From contig NC_051124.1 of the NCBI RefSeq assembly GCF_014839805.1, positions 3,038,001-3,102,000 on the forward strand: DNA of 64,000 nt, in the 5' to 3' direction. Source of the DNA: Manduca sexta. Lineage: Eukaryota > Arthropoda > Insecta > Lepidoptera > Sphingidae. A program made the translations under genes and the position numbers. The notes beneath the pieces are model-generated. The model saw nothing but the letters and a program-made list of their open reading frames with translations, was not told the DNA's origin and did not search any database. Of this stretch, positions 21,069 through 32,710 are shown piece after piece (position 1 is the stretch's first letter; every line of letters starts with the position of its first letter).

Positions 21069-22616
21069 GCTTTATTCCGTCTACGGGGGCTAATCCGTCT
21101 TTTTACAATCACGGGCGTTCTAATTGAAGGATAACTTTGATAGCCGTATAAGTAAATAGAGGATTTTTTTCTCTTTTAGATATATGGAATAAAAGCGTGA
21201 CGGCTGTATCATAATTGCATTTTGAAGCGAACAGACGTGTTTCATTAAGTGGCAGCCCTAAGAGGTAACGCAAAAACATTTCCAAGGCTAAAGTAAAGTG
21301 TGTTTTGATAAACAAGATTACCGCGTTTTTTGGTGTGAGCTCTGCGAAATGTGGAGGTAATAAACCGTGCAGTTAAATGCTTTGAGAGTAGCGGCCGGCA
21401 TTACGAAAGCAACTGTTAGTTTTGCAGTTTGAGCTTTATATTCGCATCGGGATTTGCTGGAACGAGCCGATATGGTATCCATATAATATAATTATAATGT
21501 ACTTATGTACATTATAATTATGATAGTTTTATTAGAAGAAGGGAAAATCTTTAAATCTCTAGTATGAAGAATAGTGTAGGGCGTAATTGAATACTTTTGT
21601 GATTAGATTAGTAATTAAGATTACATTCGCATCAATTGCAAAGGTTAATCGAGATTACGCTAATTAGTAATCGTAATTATATGATTGTGAGTGCTTCTTA
21701 TATTTTAGGTTTGAAATTGAGTTACCTTAAAATTTAATTATACAATAAACTAAAGTGTTTCGTCTAAAATCAGATATTTGGAGTTTTCCGATAGTCCAAT
21801 AATTTTAACTAAGAGTATGGCGTTAAAAACCTGATTACTAAAATACATTCGAACAGTGTGTGGCATGTTGGGTATAATTTCTTGTGTTATTTCAACTTCT
21901 CGCCATACGAAAATAGATGGTTGATTACCATCTATTTTCACAGTAATCGTAATCAAAAAAGTAATCGATTACTAACTAAAATTAGAAAACTATAATTAAT
22001 AATACAATTACAAATTATAAACAGAATTGTAGTCGAATTTTGCAATTACTTTCTCGAGTGACTTGTAATCGTAATTCCAATTTTATTTTGTAATGGATGA
22101 TTTAAAAAATTATATTAGTAATTATATTTTTGTAATCATAATTTATAATCGATTTCTTTTTTTGATTAAGGTTACTTGTTACCTATCTATGTATAAATAT
22201 GTTTAGAAAGTGACATAAAACAAGAAATTATACATAAAATTTTATGTCAAACACTAGAAGCGGGTACCAAAAACATTTTACAAACGGAAATGATATAGCT
22301 ATCGTTTTAAATAAAAATGTGGTAGCACAAACGAAAACTTAAATAAATCTTTGATGGTTCACGATGCATAGTATCGAGCAATAAGTTTAGTATCAAATTA
22401 ACCGTATAAACGACTGTTTGCTACCGGTGTTTGTAAGAAAACTCATTCTCAAACGGACCGGAAAATGTCAGTAAAGTTTATTGGTAACAAAGTCCTTTGG
22501 GGTTAGGAAGCCACGATACTTCCGCAAGGAAAGCAAGCACTTTTCAACTCTAATTATGTACAAGTTTATTGACTATAGCTTTAAGGGTTGAGTTAATTTT
22601 CTCAGATATACTGTAA
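21069..22616. other. AT-rich stretch with GTAATC/GATTAC-rich blocks
   Basis: 21600-21690 and 21930-22180 are full of TAATCG, GATTAC and TAATTA words. A 15-bp hairpin (GTAC core) lies at 21488-21521. No gene is apparent. Confidence 0.4.
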
Positions 22617-23368
22617 TCTATACTATTATATAAAGCTGAAGAGTTTGTTTGTTTGTTTGAACGCGCTAATCTCAGGAACTACCGGTTCAAACTGAAAAAA
22701 TCTTTTTGCGTTGGATAGCCCTTTATTCGTGGAGTGCTATAGGCTATATATCATCACGCTATACTTAAAAGGAGCGGAGCAGTAATGGCTAATCTCAGGA
22801 ACTACCGGTCCAAACTGAAAAAATATTTTTGCGTTGGATAGCCCTTTGTTTGTGGAGTGCTATAGGCTATATATCATCACGCTATACCCAATAGGAGCGG
22901 AGCAGTAATGGCTAATCTCAGGAACTACCGATTCGAACTGAAAAAATCTTTTTGTGTTGAATAGCCCTTTGTTTGTGGAGTGCTCTTAGTTATATATCAC
23001 CACGCTATGACCAATAGGAGCGGAGCAGTAATGAAACATGTTGCAAAAACGGGGACAATTTATTAGTTTTGAGAGCTTCCGTTGCGTGCGCTGCGTCAAC
23101 GGTTAAAGTTATGCAACAATGATGTATGACGGGATTGTTCCTCTTAAAAAGTTCTAAAAAATATATTATAAAACAAAGTCCCCCGCTGCATCTGTCTGCC
23201 TGAACGTGTTGAACTCAAAAACTACCCAACGTATTAAGATGAAATTTGGTATGGAGAAAGTTTCAGACCCCGGGAAGAACATAGGCTCCCGGGAAACTAC
23301 TATTTTCATAACGAAAAACTTTAGCCTGAAAAACTTTATAACGCGGGCGGAGCCGCGGGAAAAGCTAG
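22617..23368 (+). mobile_element. Non-autonomous Helitron (752 bp)
   Basis: The 5' end is TCTATACTATTATATAAAGC, preceded by A. The 3' end is a GC-rich hairpin region GCGGGCGGAGCCGCGGG followed by AAAAGCTAG and then T, so the element sits between A and T with no target duplication. These are the TC...CTRR features of rolling-circle transposons. It has no Rep/helicase coding. Inside lie three tandem units, described separately, and a second module (CCCCCGCTGCATCTGTCTGC) also present at 39.26 kb. Confidence 0.65.
22665..23033 (+). repeat. Three tandem 123-bp units inside the Helitron
   Basis: Units start GCTAATCTCAGGAACTACCG at 22665, 22788 and 22911, each exactly 123 bp. Each contains TGGATAGCCCTTT or a close variant and ends in AGGAGCGGAGCAGTAATG. 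The third unit is the most diverged (TGTTGAATAGCCC). Confidence 0.9.
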
Positions 23369-24429
23369 TTTTTAATAAGATTTTCATCTTGGAATACATT
23401 TATGGTAAGAAAAATTTTGAAATTTGTTTTTTATTGTTATTTCTTTTATGTGTACTCGTGCTGGTGTCATATTTGTTTTTATAATTTCCTTATTTTGTTT
23501 GTATTTGTTTGTGTCATGGTGTTGTATGAATAAATGATTTGTATCTATTTGTAAATTTACTATTATTTTGTATAATTACGTTACTAGTAAGTTTGGTGTT
23601 GAGGAAGCATAAAAGTTCATGCAAGTATTTTGTCTACCTAGAAACACAATTACGATATAAACATTTTAAAAATTGATCCTCCGATTCGTATGAAATAGTC
23701 CGCACATGTACCACTAATACAAATGAAAAACTTAATTTAACTATTTTTGATTGTCGTGTCATACGTTTGTTAGCTTGACAAGGGTTGGCTTATACAAACA
23801 CAACGGACTTTTGGGTGAGCGCTTTAGGCGTTCGCAACCCTTGAAAAATTAAGTTACCATGCCGAAGGCAGCCTACTAATGGGTTGTTAACCACGGCTCA
23901 GGATGGTCACTTGGAGAGGATGAGACATATGATTATGCGATTTTTGTATTAAATACCTACTTATACCTTTAAAGGAGAATTCTTGTCCGTTTTTCTCTGG
24001 TGAAAACAGCTTTTCGAACTGGTGGTAGAAATTTTACTGAATCTAAATGTATTTCAAAATTACAGATTTAAATAAATTATTTATTTCATGACTTGTTAAT
24101 ATGTCACCAAACAATGCATATCCTTTTTATTTAAGGAACTAGTCTAATTTGGTAATATTAGTATTCACAAGTTAGCGATAGTAAGTGATGTAGTGTCAGT
24201 TCCTGCTTGGCTATCATTGAAAAAGAGGGTCGTTATAAGTTTAAGGTGTCTATGTGTGTGTCTGTGTATCTGTATATTTGTCTGTGGCTTATAGCTCTTT
24301 AATACAAATGCACTGATTTTGATACTTTTTTAAGTGGTTTTGATACCAGTATTAAGATAATAAATTTACTCAGTATCAACTACATAAGAATTATACGATA
24401 AATGATTGGGGACAAGTGATATTGGGTTT
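23369..24429. other. Mostly unrecognised
   Basis: 23805-23925 (TTAGGCGTTCGCAACCCTTG, CATGCCGAAGGCAGCCTACT) shares AGGCGTTCGCAACCCTT with 61.75 kb and is probably repeat-derived. A GT-rich simple stretch lies at 24240-24290. Confidence 0.4.
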
Positions 24430-24583
24430 TTTCTACTCAGTATCAGCCCGGAGTCTGGAAACGTGCCCGGTCAATGGAAATAGACCCGCCCCCTGTAACA
24501 TAGGACTTAGCATAGCGAAATTTGGGTGTATTACACCTCTGTCTCCCCCGGAAATAGAAAAAGGCGTGATGCTACATATGTAT
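24430..24583 (+). mobile_element. Family D SINE tail half
   Basis: CAGTATCAGCCCGGAGTCTG, TGTAACATAGGACTTAGCAT and ACCTCTGTCTCCCCCGGAAA parallel the 3' part of the copy at 53.9 kb. Confidence 0.65.
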
Positions 24584-24878
24584 AAATAACTTTTATCCCA
24601 CACCTAGATACATACTATCTCGTACGAACTGACAAAAAATTTAATTATCAATTCGCAGTATGTAATTATGTATACTCTGACCGCATGCTTAAAACAGTAA
24701 ATTGCCTCTCAAATCCAATTCGGTTTGAAGTGTTGACAGTAAACAGAAAGAATTCGTCCATTCGGAAGGACCACTTGTACTCAAGCTAAGACGTTTCGAC
24801 ATTTTTAATATCGTACCTTTTGCGAGCTTTATCAGAATATGACGTCTGAAGTTAAAAATAAACAAGCATAAGATAGCA

Positions 24879-25215
24879 TGATAGCCTAGTTGGAAATGGA
24901 ATAGACTGCTGAGACGAATGATAAGGCAAACCCAAGGCAAATAACGCTGATATTGCAAAGTTATGTATGTCTTGTTTCTTGAAAACATCGCGGGGAAACC
25001 TACTTATAGAATTCTCCAAGGAATTTTGAAGGTTAGCGAAGTCTGCCGGCATTAGGCTAGCAGGCTGGACTAAGACCTAATAATGTAGTAGTTTTGAATA
25101 TAAAGAAGTCAGCCCGCTAGGCAGGTGGGGTAGACTAAGGCCTAAAACTGTAGGACAAGAGGCCCGTGTCCAGCAGTGGGTAGTATATAATACAGTACTG
25201 ATATTATTAATAGCA
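24879..25215 (+). mobile_element. SINE-A copy with internal rearrangement
   Basis: A box TGATAGCCTAGTTGG, body ACATCGCGGGGAAACCTACT, then the GGACTAAGGCCTAA-like segment appears twice (about 25067 and 25132) before the GCCCGTGTCCAGCAGTGGG tail. The B box is deleted. Confidence 0.8.
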
Positions 25216-25429
25216 CAAAAAAAATGTCTGCTACCTATCACAAGATTTATTTCACAAAAATGCTAATATACTGATGGTCATGTTTGTTTGTTTGGACGAT
25301 TCGATGTTTGTTGAAAGGAAGTGACGGAACCGCAGAATCTTCGCTTGATAGATTTGGATGATTTTGGCAGACATACCCATACACATACATTCAAGGATAA
25401 ACAAGCTACTTAAAATCAGAAATAAAACT

Positions 25430-25660
25430 ATTTTACGGATTTTATTGCGTCTCTTTTAATTACTTTTAGTCCCGATGTAACGAAAACGTTTTTTTGTTTA
25501 ATTGTAAAATTTAGGTAGATATTGTAATGTTGACTTTATAGATAAGCAATATCAAAATCGGCCCCGTGACTTGAAGGCTAGTCTTCGAAACGTCGGAAGA
25601 AAAATATAATTAAAAAAATCGTGTTTCGCATAAACGTAAGAAATGATTATACTTGAAAAC
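25430..25660 (+). repeat. Family E copy
   Basis: TTTAGGTAGATATTGTAATG, GTCTTCGAAACGTCGGAAGA and GTTTCGCATAAACGTAAGAA match 9600-9800 and 3520-3585. Confidence 0.55.
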
Positions 25661-26043
25661 TGTACAGAAATGAAATAATTAATTTGAATCTATTATTTAG
25701 ATTCAGTCAAGTTATATGTCAAATTATATCTACCCTTCCAGAACTTTTTACTTCTTCCAGGATAGGACTTTCTATTGAGTATAAACAAGAAATCTAATCG
25801 CAAACTAGGTGTCTAATAGCACAAACATGAAGAATATTCTTGTACAGCCAGCCACAATAATAATTCGACAAATCCAAAACTTAAAACTGCATATACTTTG
25901 ATTTCGTTACCAATTTTCTTCGCCGTCAAGTTAAAAAAATATATTTTATTTGAAATAACGTTCAATTTTCAATGTGTAAGTAATATTTTGTAGTTTCAAT
26001 TCTGTAATTTATTTTATTAATTTCTGTCATAGTATGTTATAAA
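25661..26043. other. Nothing recognised
   Basis: AT-rich. Confidence 0.5.
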
Positions 26044-26249
26044 TCTTTATATTATAAAGAGGAAAAGTTTGTGAGTTTCTTTGTTTAGGTTTGTAATGGT
26101 TAATCTCTGGAACTACTGAAACGATTTTGAAAATTCTTTCATTGATAGGAAGCTACATTACTCGTAAGTGCTAGTGGCTACTGTTTATCCCAGAGAAATA
26201 TTTATCCCTGAAAAAAAAAACACGCGGTCGGAGCCGCGGGCAAAAACTA
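26044..26249 (+). mobile_element. Short Helitron-like element
   Basis: Begins TCTTTATATTATAAAGAGGA and ends CACGCGGTCGGAGCCGCGGG then CAAAAACTAC, a mutated form of the AAAAGCTAGT terminus at 23368. The middle (GGTTAATCTCTGGAACTACT) parallels the 123-bp unit. Confidence 0.55.
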
Positions 26250-28783
26250 CAATTAATAAATAAATGATGATACAATGTTTCTGAAGGCATTTCTTCTTCT
26301 TTAAAGCGACAACACGAATCTGACTTAAACTTAAAAAAAAAATTACAATCATATTTTATTTTTCATCTATTCCGCTATTTTCCCACCTGATTGTACATTT
26401 GATAGCGGATTATACAGGCTCTCAATCAATGCCAAAAATAGCGCAATGATGGATCATACCGAACAGGTGGCGATGCTTCCTGCCAATCCACGAGATTCGT
26501 AATAAGATTCGCATGAGCCAGATGGTTTATGTTAACGTCAAGATTTATGTTCTTTGAAACTCATCGGGAATTGCATTGTGGTTTCCTTTGGGTTGTTAGC
26601 GAGGGCTAAATGTGATTAATATGGTTTTGGATTTAATTTAAATTTAAATAAGCGGTTTTCTGCCTGTTCCTAATAAGCAATAGACTCGACGCCTATCACA
26701 TCATGGAACGGAATACACATGGCGAAAAGTGAGTGGTATATCTGTTGGTTTCTTTGAAAGACATTGTGGTTGGTAAGAGGACATATGCTTGTGATTCTCA
26801 TGTTGGTGAGAAATCTGTAAACTCTAGTTACTATTGAGATTATTGGCATTGTGAAACAATATCTAATATATTTAAATAGCGAGAGCAGTGTACTGCGTCA
26901 TAGTGATATTAAAATCAATCTCTTTTTTTTCAACCAAAAAACACTTAATACACGACTCTATTATGTCGCAGATACCTGAATCGACTGCGACCCTCTGCTA
27001 CGTCTGTATTGCCAACATTCTAGTTCGATCGCAGTATTATCCACCCACTCATACATTCATTCCGAGTTTATTACGTACAGTGAATCGTGATGGATACATT
27101 TCAGAATCGTTCCATTCACATTCTTTTATCAAAAATATTTTTCATCTACCTTTATGGCTTATGGGGACTGCATTCCTTTTTCGAACGATTGCACAAAAAA
27201 GATTTTATAGAATTCTTTTTTCAAATATTTTCAAAACTATTTTATACATCGAATAATTGGAGAAGCTGCCAGTGTGGATTTTAGTGTGCATTATTAATAT
27301 TAAGATTACAATGTACAAAAATGCATCGCGCTTTTCCTCTTGGACATAAGCGGCAAATTAAATACAATAATTTCTAAACCGTTAATCCCTTAAACAATTC
27401 AGAAATAAGACCTAGAATCACAATTATAATTCGGACCGATTCGATACAGTACCCGCAAATAAAAGAAAAAAATAATTCAGCGTATAGCAGAAAAAGTAAC
27501 GTTTGTTTTCCCTCCAGCGAGTTTATTCGTCGGCACTCGAACGGCTGACTTTTATTGTCATAGCAGCATGTTAGTATAAACAGATGGATATAAACTTACA
27601 AGTAATAGGACTTATTTATTTTCGGTGGTAGTATACTTGTAATAAACGCGTGTGTTGTGGGAGGTTGTGGGATTGTCAAAAGTCTGGACTTTTGTAGAGG
27701 TTATGATCATATTTAAGGTTGGTTAGTTAGACATGTATCGCAGTTATAATCCCACTATTTTGGTGACGGTCCGCATCAGACCTTTCACGAAATAAACATT
27801 TTACAAGAATCTTGATATTTACTCTTATTAATTTTGGGATAAATGTTAATCTAAATCATTAACTATACTATATACTATTTATTGAAACGGCAGATTTTTA
27901 TAAAACAATTTCTATAAATCTTTGTCTTCAAACACTCAATCCACGAAAATACATCACCTTATATTTTTGATGTTTTAAAAAAAAAGTAACATCGTTCCTT
28001 TTTTGAAATTGAAATTTAAAAAGCTGTCCCACTCCACTGGCATTCAGCTAGCTGTAGCCTGGTTGGATGGCAATGTCATGGTTGACTGACTAGATGGCAT
28101 AGCTTTGGCTGGCTAGCTGGCTTATCGTTGAATGGTTACAGTAAGAGTATTATTTAATTAAAACGTATTTCATGGTTTATTTATAACTGCTTAAAGTTTT
28201 AAAAATCTTCACAGACCTCCACATTTGTAAAATAACAGAATGCATAGTATGGAGCATTATAAATGCGCTGATGTGTTGACGTGTTTTTTTATCGTCTCGC
28301 TCTCGGCTCGTACTGACTTGTATATTACAAAATGTCCAAACTAACCTAGAAAATCAAATCTCCGGAACTAGCTACTTTGGTGCATTTCTCTACGGAGTGT
28401 TTTATTTAGTCAAGTAACGATTACTCGATACGCCCTTGTCGTACAATATATAATCCGTATTATAAAACAATAGCAAGAAACTTCAGAATTAGGCAACACC
28501 AATAAATTATCAATTCAGCCTCGAATTTATTGCTTGTCCAGACTTAGTTATTCTTTACTTACCTATTCGAACTAGTATATTATTTTTTCCTTAAATAGCT
28601 GATTTGACGACGTGACTACAACGTTTACATGAAATAATGTAAGTGACAGTAATTGCCACGTACAGCGCGTGGAGGGCGAACTGAAATAGATTCGATACAT
28701 TTTTGTTTACTTTTAGCTATAAATATATTGAACGAGTTTTACTTTCATTGATTAAATTCCACATATTGTCGGTATTTACCAAT
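26250..28783. other. Long AT-rich stretch without supported genes
   Basis: Contains a family D scrap at 26693-26735 (GAACGGAATACACATGGCGA), a 122-codon frame at 26888-27256 with no domain I recognise, and a GGCTGGCTAGCTGGC simple patch near 28100. Confidence 0.4.
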
Positions 28784-29473
28784 CAATGGGGCAGCTTGCT
28801 AGAAAGAGGCCCTATATCAAAATTTTTAGGGGCTCTTCAGGGCAGTGCGAAATTTTTGGAACCCACTTAGTTTAATGTAGGTGTACTGTCTGCTTGTTCT
28901 TATGAATGTAGTGTTCACAACAAAGGCACTAACTATAATTCTGTGGTTCACTACAACACCCAGTTACATGCGCAGGCGCCTGTCCTAGGTCCACCGACTG
29001 TCTGCTCCCGATTAACATATTGACGGCTACCCTCTACTGGTGTACGTGAAGCAATGTATAGTGTCTATTAAATATATACAAATAGTAGTATTTGTATCTA
29101 TTTAATAGACACTATACATTGCAGTGTCGACTGCCGTGCTAAGCACAAAAGCGGTATGTCAGAGTAATCTTATTTCGAGACAATCGAAGTTGTGTAAATA
29201 TAGTTTTATAGTTTTGTATGTAAAAATGAGATAGAGAAACTCTTTAAAGGTTTTTTTAACAAGTTCTAAACAAGTTACCGTTATTTGGGTAAGTTCATTA
29301 GATGGGTATTTCTTTGAGCTATCTGACGACATAAAAATCAAGATTTTTATTTTTTTTAGATACCGCTGTTCGGCTTACCACGGCAGTACAGTAGGTATAG
29401 GCCAAGAGGGGCCCCTAAGGCTCAGGGGCCTCGTAACCCTGGCACAGTTGATACGACGGTAGCTATGCCCCTG
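28784..29473. mobile_element. hAT-type non-autonomous element (690 bp)
   Basis: The right end reads GGTAGCTATGCCCCTG. The left end CAATGGGGCAGCTTGCTAG is its decayed inverted partner. The flanks TTACCAAT (28776-28783) and GTACCGAT (29474-29481) agree at 6 of 8 bases, as expected for an old hAT target duplication. GGCCC-rich subterminal sequence resembles the MITE at 20787. No transposase frame is visible. Confidence 0.55.
29051..29122. repeat. Near-perfect 34-bp inverted repeat
   Basis: 29051-29084 pairs with 29089-29122 with one mismatch and a 4-nt loop (GTAG). It lies inside the hAT-type element. Confidence 0.88.
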
Positions 29474-29709
29474 GTACCGATCTACATAAAATGTTATAGT
29501 ATTGTATAGTTCAAAGGACACGTCATTTGCCAGAAGATTGGTGAGGGATTATCGACCTTAAACGAAAGGCATAAAGATTAAGCAGAGGAGAGTACTTACC
29601 TATTTGTGCCTCTAAATTTCGCTCATTATACGAGAAACAGTTGTTATTTGATAAAGGTTTGCCGAGGGCTGAGAAAATAAGTATAGCGAGGACAATTTTT
29701 ATTTATTCT
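29474..29709. other. Nothing recognised
   Basis: No repeat or coding support. Confidence 0.5.
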
Positions 29710-29860
29710 TTTGACTTCGCTAACTAACGACAAAGGAAAAGATTGTGAGGAAACCTATGTCATTAAGAGTTGTTTATTAGAATATCAAGGTTATACCTGT
29801 GTGAAGTCTGGAAAATCGCACTAGGCCAGCGTGATGGACTCACGCCTAACCCTCTCAATT
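29710..29860 (+). mobile_element. SINE-A fragment, head and tail truncated
   Basis: GAAAAGATTGTGAGGAAACC, GTGTGAAGTCTGGAAAATCG and CACTAGGCCAGCGTGATGGA. It abuts an opposite-strand copy. Confidence 0.78.
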
Positions 29861-30166
29861 TGTGACCTACTGCTGGGCACGGGCCTCCTCTTGTACTGAG
29901 AGGAATTAATTAGGCTTTAGTTCACCACGCTGGCCTCGTGCGGATTGGTAGATTTCACCCACCCTCTATTTTTTTATAGAGAACTTCCCAGGTATGCAGG
30001 TTCCCTCACGATGTTTTCCTTCACCGTTAAAGAAAGCGATAAAGCACAAAGAATACACACATAATTTTAGAGTAGTCAATGGTGTGTGCAGTGTGTCCAT
30101 GGGTTTTGAATCTGCGGACATACGTCTCGGCTGTCCGTTTTGCAACCAACTACTACGGCCGCCTTT
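29861..30166 (-). mobile_element. SINE-A, near full-length copy
   Basis: Tail ACTGCTGGGCACGGGCCTCC, body CTCACGATGTTTTCCTTCAC, head GGTTTTGAATCTGCGGACAT and GCAACCAACTACTACGGCCG. The two frames on opposite strands (29966-30182) are shadows. Confidence 0.85.
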
Positions 30167-30464
30167 CACAGCGACCTACTAATTTAAATTTATCAATTCA
30201 CAAGTGAATTTTAATGTATTATATCGAAATCAATGTTTACGTTTGCAGTTATGATTGATAAAAAATAATTTATCATGTTCTGTTTTTTCCTGATGAAATA
30301 TCATAAATTGGTTTCCAAACTCGTTATCGTGTGAAATATTATATTTAGATGTTACATTGAATATATTTTTACTAAACACAAACAAAATCAAGTTTCGTCA
30401 TATTGATTTTACAGTATCGTTTCGTTTCTGCTGCATGAAAGTTTGACACACTCACCTTTATAGT
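30167..30464. other. Nothing recognised
   Basis: AT-rich. Confidence 0.5.
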
Positions 30465-30560
30465 CAAAGAGGTAGGCAGAGGCATAACTAGTGCACCCAA
30501 TTTTCGCCGTGCATTTTCCTTCCTATGATATGATAAGGGGCTTAGTCTCAACGGCTTGTC
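30465..30560 (-). mobile_element. Family D SINE tail fragment
   Basis: AGAGGTAGGCAGAGGCATAA, GCACCCAATTTTCGCCGTGC and CCTTCCTATGATATGATAAG. Confidence 0.65.
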
Positions 30561-30954
30561 AAGTCATTATTAAAAGAATAGACAAAAACGCTGAAAAGCT
30601 CCATCTGTTTTCGTTCCAAATGACTATTTTTCAAGACATATTTTACATGTCATGTTGACGTTTACACACGTTATATCAACACGTCTCGTAGTTCAAAGAG
30701 AGTTTGCGGTTCTGCCGAGTTCATATTGAGAAAAAGGAATGTAAAGCTATATTTATAGGTAATAAAAAGAACGATGTTTTCAATGTTATTTTTTAACTCA
30801 TTCATTATACAAATCTTGTATGATCAAACTCAAACGAATGGACACGGTTATAGGAAGATTATCCATATTAATTACTTTGAAAAACATATTATTTTATAAA
30901 GTAAGACTAAGTGATTGCAATGCATATGATAGTAAGCGCGATGTCTCTTTTTTA

Positions 30955-31209
30955 TTGCTTTGAATGACGAGAAGAGATTGCCGTTCGCCCGATGGTAAGC
31001 GATACGATAGCCTATAAACAGTAGAAACACCGTCCAACATCTTGAATTACAAAGTATTGTTTGATATTCCAATGCGCTCGCCATCCTGAGACATGAGATG
31101 TTAAATCTTATTATGTCCAGTGGTTACATTGGCTACACTGTCCTTTAAACTGGAACACAACAGCGACTCCATGCTACTTGGCGGCAGAAATAAACATTGC
31201 GGTGGTACC
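30955..31209 (+). repeat. Family B copy, left part, interrupted by Copia
   Basis: GATTGCCGTTCGCCCGATGG to ATTGCGGTGGTACC. The repeat resumes after the Copia element at 35677 with TACCCAGGCAGCC. Confidence 0.88.
31205..31209 (+). repeat. Copia target-site duplication, left (GTACC)
   Basis: Directly abuts the TG of the LTR. The partner is at 35672-35676. Confidence 0.92.
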
Positions 31210-31385
31210 TGTTGTAAATATGGTATATGTTCTTAGTAATTAAATAAAGTTAGTAAAAAGATGTTATTGACATGAGTGTTTATTTCGGACTAAAGAGAAG
31301 TAACTATGGCAAACAAAATACAATTAGTTCTAAAAATAGAACATATAAAAATAATAAGTCACGACGAAGGTTACAATCTCCAACA
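31210..31385 (-). repeat. Copia 3' LTR, copy 1 (176 bp)
   Basis: Matches 35495-35671 almost throughout. It differs from it at three sites near the TGGTATATGTTCTTAGTAATT segment and by one A in a homopolymer. Confidence 0.95.
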
Positions 31386-31394
31386 GCCGCCCTT
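31386..31394 (-). other. Putative polypurine tract
   Basis: Minus-strand AAGGGCGGC directly precedes the 3' LTR. This is the expected plus-strand primer position, though one C in each half makes it imperfect. Confidence 0.5.
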
Positions 31395-31431
31395 AATCGC
31401 AGTTGTGACAGAAACAAAACAAATAAAATAA

Positions 31432-32687
31432 TTAAGTTTCTAAACCTAAGTTAACTACACATCGTTTGTGTGCTAGAGGTCCGAGGGCCTTCGTTAGTAC
31501 ATCAGCAGGCATATCGTTACTTTTATATATTCTAACTTAACAATATTATTAGATACCTTTTCCTAATAAAGTGAAACCTAGTATCTATATGCTTCGTCCT
31601 GCTGTGGTGTACAGGATTTCGAACAAGATTAATGGCACTTTGGCTGTCAGAAGCTAAGTTAACTGAACAAAGTATACCTGTTATCTCGTATATAAACCGA
31701 CGTAAGTAACACGCTTCCTTCGTGGCAGACGCTAATGCCATATATTCTGACTCGGCCGAACTTAACGCAACAGTAGGTTGCTTCTTGGATTCCCATGATA
31801 CTGGACCTCCACTTAACTTGTAAACATAACCGGTGTATGACCTTCTGTCGATTGGACAGTTTGCCCAGTCTGCGTCACAAAAACCTTTAAAGGTTCTCTA
31901 TTCTTCCTGTAAACCAATGAATAGTTTAGGGTACCTTTTAGGTATTGCAGAATCCTTTTAGCAGCATTCCAGTGTTCTTTAGTAAAACACGTATTAAATT
32001 GACTTAAATAGCTCGTGGCGTAAGCGATGTCTGGTCGTGTGTTTACCGCTAGATACATGAGGCATCCTATTAAGTTTTGATAAGGATAAGACTCACCGAC
32101 TTGACCATCCGTTCTTTTTCCATATTCTTTTTAATTAATGGAGTATCCACGGCCTTACAATCCTTCATATTAAATTTTTCTAATATAGAAAGAATATAAT
32201 TTCGCTGGTTCAACCTTATACTCTCGGAATCACTTTCAACTTGTAGTCCCAAATAACATTTCAGTATTCCGAGATCTTTTAATGAAAAATATTTCGACAA
32301 ATCATTCTTGACAGTGTCAAATGTCAAATCAGAATTAAAGAAGACTATTATGTCATCAACAAAGATTCCTAATATTACAAGTTCTTTACCAAAAGTTTAG
32401 TATACACACAAGGTTCGGAAGGAGTTCCTATGAAACCTATTTTAGAAAGCGTTTCATTTAACTTTTTATTCCAAGCTCGCGGTGCCTGTTTAAGACCGTA
32501 AAGAGATTTCTTCAATAAACAAACTGGTTTCTTTACCCTTTTCAATAAAACCAAGAGGTTGCTCCATGAAAACTTCTTCTTCTAAATCTCCGTTAAGGAA
32601 AGCTGTATCGACATCTAAGTGCTTCATTCTCAACTTCATATCTGCAGCTATCGCAAACAACGTGCGGAGGGAAGAATGACGAATCAC
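31432..32687 (-). pseudogene. pol: Copia pol: reverse transcriptase and RNase H, copy 1, frameshifted
   Basis: This is the C-terminal half of the polyprotein, copying RNA to DNA and degrading the RNA template in virus-like particles. The RT fragment starting at 32687 has the copia motif LDVDTAFLNGDLEEE, in which the Asp after LDV is a catalytic carboxylate. The frame breaks near 32500, so the F-V-D-D active-site box, visible in copy 2, falls in another frame here. Later pieces at 32327-32070 and 32058-31813 carry DLGILKCYLGLQ and AVNTRPDIAYATSYLSQF, characteristic of copia RT ends. RNase H begins about 31741 with MALASATKEACYLRRF and has ASDSQSAI and HIDTRFHFIR. A frameshift follows, and the last residues (NDMPADVLTKALG and onward) lie in another frame and stop at TAA 31434-31432. 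Disrupted as assembled. Confidence 0.9.
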
Positions 32688-32710
32688 TGGTGCGAACGTC
32701 TCGTTGTAGT

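Noticed and set aside
22665..23033. Tandem 123-bp units as a CRISPR array or satellite
   Set aside because: The units are contiguous without unique spacers, only three in number, and lie within Helitron termini in a eukaryotic genome.
26888..27256. 122-codon frame with a hydrophobic C-terminus as a membrane protein
   Set aside because: No family resemblance, an overlapping frame of similar quality, and no exon signals. The hydrophobicity is expected from T-rich sequence.
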